From Deltaproteobacteria bacterium (GTDB lineage: Bacteria > Desulfobacterota > Dissulfuribacteria > Dissulfuribacterales > QOAL01), in the NCBI GenBank assembly GCA_027028245.1, contig JALVJO010000038.1:48496-112495 (forward strand): DNA of 64,000 bases. Direction: 5' to 3'. The notes beneath the pieces are model-generated. The model had not been told where the DNA came from, did no database searches, and worked only from the letters and a program-made list of their open reading frames with translations. Made by a program: the position numbers and the translations under genes. Below, piece after piece: positions 1-8,412 of the stretch. Positions within the stretch are counted from its first letter, which is position 1; each line of letters begins with the position of its first letter.

Positions 1-460
1 ATAGGTTCCTGAGATTGCGGCCGTATCTCCTGACGCGTCCGAGAAAAAACCGGAGCAGAAATCTTACAATAATCATCAAGGTTATATTTGCAGCACAAAA
101 TACTATTATAAAAAGCGTATTGACCAGGACTATATTGAATAGGAAGGCGGCCACGTAGAGAAATCCTGTTGCCAGCGCATTGGCCTTAATTATGTCAACG
201 ACCTCCATCCAAAAGGATGAAAGTCTTCTGGAATAATAAAGACCAGACATGGAAAAGATGATGTGCCAGGAGAGGAGAAGACCGCAAAACAGAAGCAGGT
301 TTTGCAGACTTATTCGTATGGCCAGAAACTCTTCCAGGGAAACTATGCCCAGTTCATTTTTTACAGCAAGGGTGGCCAGTGAAAATGAACAGACAAGAAT
401 AAAGGTATCAGCAAGCTGGAAGCTTCGAAGCAGTATATCTCGACGTTCCAAGATCACCAT
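1..460 (-). CDS. Polyprenyl glycosylphosphotransferase, N-terminal part (runs off left edge)
   Basis: Translated from an ATG at 460 this frame stays open to the window edge (153 codons) and encodes a membrane protein. Four hydrophobic segments alternate with short Arg-rich loops, and the last visible residues (RVRRYGRNLRNL) match the linker that follows the transmembrane region in WbaP/EpsL-type initiating transferases. Family members load the first sugar phosphate onto undecaprenyl phosphate at the inner membrane. The catalytic C-terminal domain lies outside the window. An AAGG sequence sits 8 nt before the ATG. The divergent GT2 gene and the Wzz/Wza pair at 20.7 kb fit an exopolysaccharide role. 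The family call rests on membrane topology and the linker only. Confidence 0.7.
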   Translation of the reverse strand, partial: MVILERRDILLRSFQLADTFILVCSFSLATLAVKNELGIVSLEEFLAIRISLQNLLLFCGLLLSWHIIFSMSGLYYSRRLSSFWMEVVDIIKANALATGFLYVAAFLFNIVLVNTLFIIVFCAANITLMIIVRFLLRFFLGRVRRYGRNLRNL

Positions 461-972
461 AAAACACCCTTGATGGCATGTAATGTCGGCATGAACTGGA
501 GATTATTTCGGAGTGTCCAAAAATATCGAGAGAATCTGCGGAAAAATTCGGCTAAATTGCCTGGAGATACAAAGAGATTGAAACAAATAAATAAGAGATT
601 CATATGCCGCATCTAAAAATCTCCCCCTGCCTCACATCTCGAGGATTCTTGAATAGGTAAAAAATTATAAGAACTATATCATTTCATGGAACCTAACAAA
701 AGGAATTTTCTGGGGCAACAGGCCAAGGAGCTGGTGCTGTTCAAGGCAGATTGCTCTCTGAAGTCCTATTCCACAGGCCAGCTGGACGATAAATTTGAAC
801 ACACTTCAAGAACGTTCCGGCATGGAGCCTTTTGACCTGAGGGTATCTGATGTATTCTGGGAAGGGCAGAAAAAAAGCGGAAGGCCGGAAAAGACCTGCC
901 TGATAAACAGTTGGCTGTTGCCTTACAAAAGCTGTACCGTATAATAGAACAATTTTTCCAAAGGCAGCATCA
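461..972. other. Intergenic region with possible gene remnants
   Basis: About 510 bp between two divergent exopolysaccharide genes. A 49-codon frame begins at an ATG at 686 and stops at 835; the same frame continues, interrupted by stops, into a stretch reading DLPDKQLAVALQKLYRIIE just before the next gene. This could be a decayed small gene, but I do not recognise it. The left half is AT-rich and probably holds the divergent promoters; no convincing -35/-10 pair was found. Confidence 0.3.
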
Positions 973-2172
973 ATGGATATCCTTTTTCTTATAATCGGAG
1001 TGGTTTTTTTCCTTTCCCTTATATATCTCTATTTTCTGGCTGCAGCATCCCTGTGGCCCGGGGGAAAGACCCTGGATAAGACCAAAAAGAAGATCAAATT
1101 TGCCATTCTTATTCCTGCCCATAATGAATCGAACATACTTTTGCGGACCATAAATAGTATAAGAAACGTCGATTATCCGTCGGATCTCTACCAGATATTT
1201 GTTGTAGCAGACAACTGCGATGATAATACCGCTGAAATTGCCAGAAGGGCAGGAGCTGTATGCTGGGAAAGGAAATCACGTGACTTCGGAAAGGGATTTG
1301 CCCTTAAATTCGGCTTTGAAAAATTGCTGGAATACGAAAAGGCTGCAGCAGGCAACCCTGCTGACAATTCAAAACTGTTTGACGCGTATTTGCAAATTGA
1401 CGCCGATACATTCATAGACAAAGGATTTCTACAGGCATTAAGTCACCGCATCCAGAATGGGGCCAAGGCGGTACAGTGCAATGCCATTATTCTCCACCCT
1501 GAACGTTCGCCCATGGAAAGCCTTGCCTATCTTGGCTCGGTCCTTAACCGAACCCTCCGATATAAAGGAAGAACCAGATTAGGATTTACCACAAATTTGA
1601 TCGGAACAATGTGTTTCGCCAGCGAAGTAATCAGGAAATTCGGCTGGACTGCCACGTCTTTGGTGGAAGACATGGAATATACCATGTTCCTCCACTTGAA
1701 CGACGTCAGGGTTGTTTTTGCACCTGAAGCGAAGATTTATATTGAAATACCCAAAACCTTCAAGGAAGCAAGACATCAGAGAAAACGCTGGGACGGCGGA
1801 AAATTCAAAATTCGAAACAGCTATCTTGCCAAGCTCATTTTGGAAGGGATTAAAAAACGGGATATGAGTTATTTTGACAGCGCCATGGAGCTGCTGATCC
1901 CGCCCTTTTCAATATACGCCTTTCTAATAATCTTCTTTTTTATTCTTTTTCTGCTCCTTGACTTCCATGGGCCCAATCTGAATTTTTTCATCTGGGTAAC
2001 AGTTATGTCAGGGCTGTTGATATATGTGGCTGCCGGTCTCATACTTGCCAGAACAAGCCTGAAAGTTTACCAGAATCTGCTCTATGCTCCCTACTATCTG
2101 CTTTGGAGAAGCTGGATAGTACTGCAGCACACATTAAGCAAAAAAGAACTTCAATTTTATGAGAACAAATGA
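973..2172 (+). CDS. Membrane glycosyltransferase, family 2
   Basis: This 399-residue protein would transfer sugars from nucleotide-sugar donors during exopolysaccharide synthesis at the inner membrane. It has an N-terminal membrane segment (about residues 3-25), a GT-A core starting IPAHNES, a DxD-type metal site (QIDADT, near 140), an ED acceptor-base motif (VEDMEY, near 235) and a QRKRW box near 270, as in processive GT2 enzymes. Two or three C-terminal membrane helices follow (about 310-380). An AAGG lies 9 nt before the ATG. It is divergent from the sugar-phosphate transferase at 1-460. Its product is unknown. Confidence 0.85.
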   Translation: MDILFLIIGVVFFLSLIYLYFLAAASLWPGGKTLDKTKKKIKFAILIPAHNESNILLRTINSIRNVDYPSDLYQIFVVADNCDDNTAEIARRAGAVCWERKSRDFGKGFALKFGFEKLLEYEKAAAGNPADNSKLFDAYLQIDADTFIDKGFLQALSHRIQNGAKAVQCNAIILHPERSPMESLAYLGSVLNRTLRYKGRTRLGFTTNLIGTMCFASEVIRKFGWTATSLVEDMEYTMFLHLNDVRVVFAPEAKIYIEIPKTFKEARHQRKRWDGGKFKIRNSYLAKLILEGIKKRDMSYFDSAMELLIPPFSIYAFLIIFFFILFLLLDFHGPNLNFFIWVTVMSGLLIYVAAGLILARTSLKVYQNLLYAPYYLLWRSWIVLQHTLSKKELQFYENK

Positions 2173-2604
2173 GCACCAACAGTTGTAACAGTATGTTTGC
2201 GAAAGCTCCTGACTTTACTCGATCCTGTTCTCCAAGCATCATGATCATGAACCCGGATTATGCAGCTCGTAAGTTTGCCGAAGGTGCAAGGAGACGTACT
2301 ATAAGTACTTCAAGTGCCCGATCCCGCGGCACCGCGGGACAAATTCGGTGAAATTGCGAGCCTCTTGTGGCTCAAATGCCGAATGTTTTTGCTGTTGAAA
2401 CCTGTCACCATTTAAGTGAATATTTTCTGGCATAATATTAACGATAACCCACTTAAATTATTAAATAAAATATTTTGTTCGGCATTTGAAGTGCATAATT
2501 TGGGATGAAGGCCCCCCAAAAAGTCGAGCAGCATTTTTTAGCCCTGTATGTTAAAATCTATAAAATCAAAATCTATAAAATTTGTTGAGCAAAGGAGAAC
2601 AACC
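2173..2604. other. Intergenic region with repeat sequences
   Basis: No gene is supported here. Positions 2258-2325 resemble the palindromic repeats at 47.8 and 50.6 kb (shared GGTGCAAGG and GTACTTCAAG cores). A 9-bp inverted repeat, ATTTAAGTG at 2409-2417 and CACTTAAAT at 2451-2459, flanks an AT-rich stretch that could be the promoter or operator of the gene at 2605. Positions 2472-2506 are one copy of a 35-bp repeat found again, inverted, at 60164-60198. Confidence 0.5.
2472..2506 (+). repeat. 35-bp repeat, copy 1
   Basis: Perfectly matches 60164-60198 inverted. Here it stands 99 nt upstream of the small secreted protein gene and is not part of a coding frame I can identify. Confidence 0.6.
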
Positions 2605-2997
2605 ATGGCGAAATCCGAGGGGAGATTATTTGACAAAGTCAGTGTCTGCAAAATACTGCTCTGTTCTGTTGTCTTATCTGTCTTCATGATGGGCTCAGCA
2701 TACGGCCATTCTCCAGTACTATGGTGCTACGTGCAAGACGGGCAAGTTCATGTAGAAGCATTTTTCATGGGTGGGACCAAGATACAAAACGCCAAGATAT
2801 ACGTGGTGGACAAGAACGGCAATAAACTCCTGGAAGGAAAGACCAATGAAAAGGGATTATTCCATTTCACCCCGCCGGTGAAAGATGATATGACCATACT
2901 TCTTAGGATAGATTCCGGACACAGTGCCGAGTTCACAATTACAAAACAGGACTTCCTGGATGCTGAAAAAGAACAGGAACGGGCGACACCAAAATGA
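2605..2997 (+). CDS. Small secreted protein, similar to nickel/cobalt-transport-associated NikL-type proteins
   Basis: A 130-residue exported protein. The ATG at 2605 is chosen because an AAAGGAG ribosome site lies just upstream; a longer in-frame start at 2548 lacks one. A signal peptide (about residues 14-36, ending SAYGHS) precedes one small beta-rich domain. That domain reads like the CbiL/NikL or carboxypeptidase-regulatory fold: a sugar-like YVVDKNGNK strand, a GKTNEKGLFHF turn, then a GHSAEF stretch. Such proteins accompany metal ECF transporters or act as periplasmic metal chaperones, but no transporter gene is adjacent, so function is only suggested. Confidence 0.6.
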   Translation: MAKSEGRLFDKVSVCKILLCSVVLSVFMMGSAYGHSPVLWCYVQDGQVHVEAFFMGGTKIQNAKIYVVDKNGNKLLEGKTNEKGLFHFTPPVKDDMTILLRIDSGHSAEFTITKQDFLDAEKEQERATPK

Positions 2998-3012
2998 GCC
3001 TCTCTTATCTTA

Positions 3013-4023
3013 TCAGTCCCGGGTTAAAACCCGTCCTCCACGGACAGCACGTACAAAATAACGCCTGTTCTTGAATCCGCCCCTGTAAGGCTTTCCGTTT
3101 GAAAAATCCACAACCCAGGCCATATAGGGTGCATCCTCGCAGGTCGTGCTAGACCAATAGGCTCCGGCCCTTGCTCCTGGAAAAAACCTGCTGTTTACAA
3201 GGGGCAGCTTATCACGGAAAACCACTATACTTAATAATTCCTTGATATTGGGAAGTCTCCAGTCTGTAAAACCCCCGAGCTGGAGACCTTGGCAATATTT
3301 TAGTGCCTGTTTCCATGTCATGGGTTCCTGTTCATCGGCCTGAAACATCAGGCCAGAGGTTTCATCAGTGACTGTTCCATTGGTGCTCTTTAGAAACCTT
3401 CCAGTGGTCAAAGACGCACCTTTTACCGCAAGAACCTTCAGTTTTTCATCTATGTCAAATATTTTTACCTCATTGGCAGCAGAGCAGTATCCAATGGCTT
3501 CCCGGGTATTTCCAAGACTGGTAACAGACCAGAAACAATCACTTACATCACCGGCTGCATTGAAAACAGCAAAGACTATTCCCTGGTCGGAACCGAATGA
3601 ACCAAGGGTTTCAAGTTCATATATAGTGGGAAGTCTCCACTTTTCTCCACTCTTACTACATTGGCTATCCACAGCATCCAGGGCCTCGCTCCAGGTTGCA
3701 CCCTGGGAGTTTATTTTCCTCCAGGTCAAACCAGTAACCTGATCCAATACGATGTACTCCTGACCCTGTTCAATCACCGAATAAGAAGGCTTATTGATGA
3801 GATAGTTTCCGTCTTCTCCGAAAAAGGCCTCACCGGGCTTAGGACATGGAATCAGCCTGGAATCGTCAAAACAATGTTGCTGGCCCGTATCCGGCAGGAA
3901 CATCTCGACAGCTGTGGTATTCGTACATTCAAGCCCGTGGTCCTGGTCACCAGCGTTGGCCTGAACAGTAATTATTCCTGCAGTCATGGTTACTGCAAGC
4001 CAAATATAAAGACACCTTTTCAT
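3013..4023 (-). CDS. Secreted protein with two DUF1566 domains
   Basis: A 336-residue exported protein, last gene of the long minus-strand operon. The ATG at 4023 is preceded by GGAG and starts a clear signal peptide ending near QANAG. The mature N-terminus carries a DTGQ...PCP.PG motif shared with the protein at 60566, so the two are paralogs. Two DUF1566 (C-type-lectin-like) repeats follow, each with TWRKINS/MTWKQAL-type starts and WRLP motifs, and the second has YWSSTT and a terminal FVRAVRGG. DUF1566 domains are usually ligand-binding modules of surface proteins. The gene starts 17 nt after the 12-heme cytochrome. Its ligand is unknown. Confidence 0.75.
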   Translation of the reverse strand: MKRCLYIWLAVTMTAGIITVQANAGDQDHGLECTNTTAVEMFLPDTGQQHCFDDSRLIPCPKPGEAFFGEDGNYLINKPSYSVIEQGQEYIVLDQVTGLTWRKINSQGATWSEALDAVDSQCSKSGEKWRLPTIYELETLGSFGSDQGIVFAVFNAAGDVSDCFWSVTSLGNTREAIGYCSAANEVKIFDIDEKLKVLAVKGASLTTGRFLKSTNGTVTDETSGLMFQADEQEPMTWKQALKYCQGLQLGGFTDWRLPNIKELLSIVVFRDKLPLVNSRFFPGARAGAYWSSTTCEDAPYMAWVVDFSNGKPYRGGFKNRRYFVRAVRGGRVLTRD

Positions 4024-4039
4024 GCCGTCTCCATGCCTG

Positions 4040-4876
4040 CTATTTGACGATACTGTGAGCCACACCGTGACACCTGCCGCAGGAACCGAATTTTTTGAAC
4101 ATGACAGAAGGATGAGGCTGGCCGTGGCATTGCCTGCACCTTTTTATGGTCTTGTGTTTGTCAGGATGACATCTCGTACAGGACAGGGCGGAATGTTTTG
4201 TTCGGCTTTTTTTCAGCATCTCGTAAGCCTTTCTGTGGCAGAGGGCACAATCCTCTGGGGATCTTTCATTGGAATACCTGACATTCAGTGCCTTGTGAGC
4301 TTGATGACATGCCTTACAGCCGTCAAGCGAAGTCGCAACCGGTTTGAAACCCGCCTTGACCAATACCACACCCTGATGAGGCTGGTGACATTCCAGGCAT
4401 TCCGGAATGTAACCATGCCTGGTGTGGTGACAAACCGTGCAGTGAAACTCAGAATGCTTGGTGGTAAAGGTCATGACCTCTTTATACAGCTTTTGGTGGC
4501 AGACCCGGCACCCCTCTGCCAGATACAGGGTTGCCGGGATATCAAGGGGAGTGTGGGCCTCAGTGTGACAGCTGCTGCAATCTGTCAACTCTTTCCCGTG
4601 CGGATGCCCATGGCACCTGGAACACTTGGGTAAAATATCCTGATAATCTGTCTTCCCCGGTTTATAAACGTGAAATTTCCGGTGGCAGCTCCTGCATGCC
4701 ACCCGTTTATGACCAGCCCCGTTTATCCTTAAAAGCTTTGCAATAATCGGATGACACCTCATACATTCCTGTCGTGTAAGCCTGTCAGGATGTGGAGGAT
4801 AAAGCCCATCTGCCCAGACAAATCCTGCCCCTGCCAGGAAACACAGCCAAAGGATAAAGACTGCCTGCAGGTTCAT
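4040..4876 (-). CDS. Dodecaheme c-type cytochrome
   Basis: A 278-residue periplasmic or surface electron carrier. I count 12 CxxCH heme-attachment motifs (for example CMRCH, CRSCH, CSRCH, CGRCH), spread over nearly the whole mature protein, and many extra His residues able to be distal ligands. The pattern is a 6+6 internal duplication and matches the cytochromes at 23365 and 24182, sharing a PKC.RCHG.PHGK block with the latter. A signal peptide ends near VWADG. The start at 4876 makes an ATGA overlap with the upstream beta-helix gene, so the two are probably co-translated. Electron donor and acceptor are not shown. Confidence 0.92.
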   Translation of the reverse strand: MNLQAVFILWLCFLAGAGFVWADGLYPPHPDRLTRQECMRCHPIIAKLLRINGAGHKRVACRSCHRKFHVYKPGKTDYQDILPKCSRCHGHPHGKELTDCSSCHTEAHTPLDIPATLYLAEGCRVCHQKLYKEVMTFTTKHSEFHCTVCHHTRHGYIPECLECHQPHQGVVLVKAGFKPVATSLDGCKACHQAHKALNVRYSNERSPEDCALCHRKAYEMLKKSRTKHSALSCTRCHPDKHKTIKRCRQCHGQPHPSVMFKKFGSCGRCHGVAHSIVK

Positions 4877-6228
4877 GGACATGCTGCCCTTTTATCCATT
4901 CCGGGCACTAACAGTGCTCCCATGCATCTGTGATCAAAGGTCTTCAGATATGGTATATCCAGATACTTGCCGGCATCTACAGCCGGGGATGTGTCCAAAA
5001 TGGAAAAATCATAATTGTCAGGATCAGAAAAACGCGGATCTGCCAGTATATCTCCGCGGCCTTCAGACGGACAACCACCGTACTGCATCCTCCTTGAAAG
5101 GAAGGCGTGGTCCCTGTCCCGGTTAAATTCCGGGATCTGGCCGTTTGCAAAAATAAGATTGCTGGAAAAGTTGCCGCAGCGGGTTACCAGAAGGCCTGTA
5201 CGTATGTTGTAGACAATGATGTTATTTGCAATATCGGCCGTGGCATTGCTGTCAATTCTAACCCCTGCCCCTTCATTTCTGCTGCCGTTTGAAACTATGG
5301 TATTATGGTAAATATTAATGGGCCCTGGTGCGGAATAAGTATCCGTTGCGGAAAGACAGGCGATTCCCGATTCCAGGTTGTTGTAAATCCAGTTATTCAT
5401 GATTCCCAGGGAACCTGTACAGCCTCCACGGATAAAAATGCCCGCCTTCTTGTTGAAAAAGATTCGGTTTTCAACCACGTCTACGACAGGAAAACCAGAT
5501 GTCCTGCTTTGTCCGTAGACACCAGAAGTGCCGTTTGAGAAAATATCATTTCCGGCTGCGGCCAGTCGTACTCGGCCTTCAACACGCAGGCCTGCCCTTG
5601 CATTTTCATGGATCTGATTCATTGAAGCGTATATATGCAGGCCACTATCAGAGGAGACTGCGGCATACAGGCCGGCCTGGCCGTTTAAGAATATATCGCT
5701 CTCTATTATCCCAACCGAGGTTTCCCAGAAGCTTTCTTGTTCAATCTTCCTGATTCGTATCCCAGCGCCCTGGTTGTTAAATATACCCAAGTGCCTGCAA
5801 TCCAGTCTCAAAATATTCCTGGCATCCAAGCCTGCACGTTGATTTCCATAAATTCTGGAGTTTTCCACGTAAACATTTGCATTTTTTTCAATTCTGATGC
5901 CCCCTCTGCCGTTTCCATAAATATCGCATTCTGTCACCCTTACAGGCAGGGAACCGCGAATTCTCACGCCGCTTCTGTTGTTTTCATATATTTCATTTTT
6001 TTCCATGACCGCCTTGAATATTCCGGGATCAGGCAAAAAATTCCCTGTCTTCATCTCCCTTTTCACACCATCGGTACTGGTGGAGCCTGCTGCAGGAAAA
6101 AAACTCTGGAACTGACGCTCCTGAAGACTGCAGCCGGAAACAGGAATCAGGGGCACCAGACACAGCAAAAGAATCAGGCGAAAGTTGCGTTTGGTGCTGC
6201 TGCTCGGCTGGCCTTTTTTCATATCCAT
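4873..6228 (-). CDS. Right-handed beta-helix lipoprotein
   Basis: A 451-residue exported protein with a lipobox (PVSGC, Cys33), so it is probably anchored to a membrane. Most of the mature chain consists of short repeats of the N.I..N..AGI type (for example GNGRGGIRIE, GNQRAGLDAR, NGQAGLY), the signature of NosD/pectate-lyase-like right-handed beta-helices. The end reads DFSILDTSPAVDAG, typical of this group. No catalytic residues can be assigned. It lies between the beta-barrel protein gene (3 nt upstream) and the 12-heme cytochrome (ATGA overlap), which suggests a structural or scaffolding role in an envelope complex. Confidence 0.8.
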   Translation of the reverse strand: MDMKKGQPSSSTKRNFRLILLLCLVPLIPVSGCSLQERQFQSFFPAAGSTSTDGVKREMKTGNFLPDPGIFKAVMEKNEIYENNRSGVRIRGSLPVRVTECDIYGNGRGGIRIEKNANVYVENSRIYGNQRAGLDARNILRLDCRHLGIFNNQGAGIRIRKIEQESFWETSVGIIESDIFLNGQAGLYAAVSSDSGLHIYASMNQIHENARAGLRVEGRVRLAAAGNDIFSNGTSGVYGQSRTSGFPVVDVVENRIFFNKKAGIFIRGGCTGSLGIMNNWIYNNLESGIACLSATDTYSAPGPINIYHNTIVSNGSRNEGAGVRIDSNATADIANNIIVYNIRTGLLVTRCGNFSSNLIFANGQIPEFNRDRDHAFLSRRMQYGGCPSEGRGDILADPRFSDPDNYDFSILDTSPAVDAGKYLDIPYLKTFDHRCMGALLVPGMDKRAACP

Positions 6229-6231
6229 TTG

Positions 6232-7677
6232 TTAAAAAAACCTCTTGGACAGGCCTGCGTGTATGACATAATCTTCAATCCAGCCGTTCTCCTGTTTCAC
6301 CAACGGAACCCTGCCGCCTATCTCAAGTTTCAGGCCTTCGGCTACAAAAAACTGGAGACAGGGGGAAATAAAGAGACTGTTTCCGCCTTTGTCGGTCACC
6401 CAGGTATCTACAGGCACAGGACCTCCCGGGAGCCGCTGGGGTGTTATGACGTCCGGCCTTCCTTTCATTGCCAGGATGTGCTGCTTTCTTCTGACATGTC
6501 CCCGCCAACGGTAGTTGAATTCAAGATCTCCGTATACCGAAGGATTAAGGGGATACAGGAAGGCAGCTCCCATGTTGAATTCATCTCCGACATGCTGCCC
6601 GTTGGTAAACTTGTATGAAACGTTGATGTTTGTCTGGACTTTGTTCAGCTCTGTACTAAGGGCCAGTCCAGGCATGAAATCTACACTTCCGGAGCCCAGC
6701 GGAATCCAGCGCCAGACATCCTCCTGACGGACATCCTTGTCCTTGCCGATAGCATTTTGATCTCCAGTGGGAATGGACAAAAGGTGAAAAAAGGCAAGAT
6801 GAGTCTTTCTCTTGCCCCAAAGATGATATTTGGTGAAAAAAACAGTGTCGCCAAAGCCGGATACATTGAATTCTGCCTTTGCATCAGGGCCCGGCACCGA
6901 CTCCAGATTCACATCCACTGTTTTCCAGAAATATTTCCCGATAATACCCATGGTCAATTTGTCCGTCACCGCATACCGCATGCCCATAATCAAGGTCTTC
7001 ACATGAACGCTGCGTTCTTCTGCCGGGTAGAACAACGGAGAGCCTTGCTCGTACATATCGTCGGCAATGGTTGCAGTCTGGTGCCAGAAACGGAACAATG
7101 TGTCAAAAAGAAGTTTTCCCCTGGGCATGGGAAAGGCACTGATTCGATTGAAGGACGGATTGGTAACCATCCTGTGGTAAGGAAGCAGGTTCAGATCGAA
7201 ATTGTGCAGTCTTTTGTAAATGTATTGAAGATTATTCTGTGCTGCCCTGCAATCAGGAAAGCTTTCCAGGAGTTTCTCCAGCTGGCTGGCCGCTTCTTCC
7301 AGTTTTCCCTGCATCCGGTAGATTTCAGCCGTATTTAGCATGGAATCTACCAGCAGCTGCTTTGAGCCCGGCTGAGACATGAGAAAATCGCTGGAAAGGA
7401 TCTGGATCTTTACCTGTTCGAACTCTCTTCGGGCAAGCCCCAGCCGGCCCTGCTGCATGTGGATCTTTCCCAGCCTCAGCTTGGCTTCTACCAGAAGCGG
7501 ACACAGGTCAAGGGCTTTTTCCAGGCAGTATGTCTGGCGGTGGACATCGTGAAATGAGGCGGTTGCCTCCTGCAGCCATTCCCAGGCCTTGTCGCAATCA
7601 TCCGCTCGAAGCCCGCACGGGAAACTCCATTCCAATAAAATGGCCAGAATTATTATTGTCTTTTCCAGACGTGACAT
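6232..7677 (-). CDS. TPR-containing outer-membrane beta-barrel protein
   Basis: A 481-residue protein with a signal sequence ending near LRADD. Residues about 27-165 form tetratricopeptide-like helices (LGKIHMQQGRLGLARREFE, then AEIYRMQGKLEEAASQLEK). The C-terminal 300 residues alternate in beta-barrel fashion and end in Phe, resembling the MetA-pathway/phenol-degradation barrel family (PF13557). The barrel would sit in the outer membrane with the TPR part facing the periplasm. AAAGGAG lies directly against the ATG, unusually close, so the true start could be slightly later. Beside a beta-helix lipoprotein and a 12-heme cytochrome, it could be the pore of a porin-cytochrome conduit; this is inference. 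Confidence 0.7.
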   Translation of the reverse strand: MSRLEKTIIILAILLEWSFPCGLRADDCDKAWEWLQEATASFHDVHRQTYCLEKALDLCPLLVEAKLRLGKIHMQQGRLGLARREFEQVKIQILSSDFLMSQPGSKQLLVDSMLNTAEIYRMQGKLEEAASQLEKLLESFPDCRAAQNNLQYIYKRLHNFDLNLLPYHRMVTNPSFNRISAFPMPRGKLLFDTLFRFWHQTATIADDMYEQGSPLFYPAEERSVHVKTLIMGMRYAVTDKLTMGIIGKYFWKTVDVNLESVPGPDAKAEFNVSGFGDTVFFTKYHLWGKRKTHLAFFHLLSIPTGDQNAIGKDKDVRQEDVWRWIPLGSGSVDFMPGLALSTELNKVQTNINVSYKFTNGQHVGDEFNMGAAFLYPLNPSVYGDLEFNYRWRGHVRRKQHILAMKGRPDVITPQRLPGGPVPVDTWVTDKGGNSLFISPCLQFFVAEGLKLEIGGRVPLVKQENGWIEDYVIHAGLSKRFF

Positions 7678-7686
7678 CTCCTTTAA

Positions 7687-8412
7687 TCAACTCTGCCTGC
7701 ATATTGGACAGGATGGATTCCTGACAAGTTCCAGTTCCTGGAATTTCATGGCCTCAAAATCCATGATTAACATCCGGCCGGAAAGTGCCATTTTCCTGCC
7801 GGAGAGAAACTTTAAGGCCTCCATGGCCTGCATACTGCCGGTGGCACTGGTTACTGCTCCAAGGACAGGGGTGCATTCGGATTCCGGTGCGGACGGAAAC
7901 ACACAAGAAATACAAGGGGTGTGGGGAGGCTGAAAGACTGCCACACGTCCTTCCATACCCCAGACAGCCCCGTGGATCATGGGAATCCCCTTTTTAAGGG
8001 CACACTGGCTCAATGCATAACGGGCCTCAAAGTTATCCAGGCAGTCTATTATAATCTGGGCGTCGCCCACCAGTTCATTGACATTTTCAGAAGTGATCTT
8101 TTTATCGATTGTTTCGATTCCAGAGTCCGGGTTCAATCCCCTGAGGCATTCTTTGGCAGAACTCGTCTTTTTGGCCCCTATATGAACATCCCTGTGAAGA
8201 AACTGACGATTAAGATTGGTTATGTCCACCATGTCAGAATCACATATCCTGATTATGCCTATTCCTGCAAGTGCCAGGTTGAGTGCTACTGGACAACCCA
8301 GTCCTCCTATCCCGGCAACAAAAACCCTGCTGTTCCTCAGCCTTACCTGGGTGTCAACCCCCCAGCCCTCCAGCAGGATCTGCCTGTTGTATCTATCAAA
8401 TCTTTCCCTCAT
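7687..8412 (-). CDS. ThiF/MoeB/HesA-family E1-like adenylyltransferase
   Basis: A 241-residue cytosolic enzyme that should adenylate the C-terminal Gly of a ubiquitin-like sulfur carrier so it can be converted to a thiocarboxylate. It shows the nucleotide-binding GIGGLG (about residue 34), the acidic DSD strand end, NLNRQ, and the DCLDN motif near 130. Two zinc-type pairs are present, CISC (near 167) and CPIC (near 236). The obvious substrate is the GG-terminal carrier encoded at 11973-12236 in the same operon. It is joined to the preceding lyase as TAAATG. MoeB, ThiF and HesA cannot be told apart here. Confidence 0.88.
   Translation of the reverse strand: MRERFDRYNRQILLEGWGVDTQVRLRNSRVFVAGIGGLGCPVALNLALAGIGIIRICDSDMVDITNLNRQFLHRDVHIGAKKTSSAKECLRGLNPDSGIETIDKKITSENVNELVGDAQIIIDCLDNFEARYALSQCALKKGIPMIHGAVWGMEGRVAVFQPPHTPCISCVFPSAPESECTPVLGAVTSATGSMQAMEALKFLSGRKMALSGRMLIMDFEAMKFQELELVRNPSCPICRQS

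Noticed and set aside
249-473. Plus-strand frame of 74 codons
   Set aside because: Antisense to the partial glycosylphosphotransferase and low in hydrophobic or domain structure.
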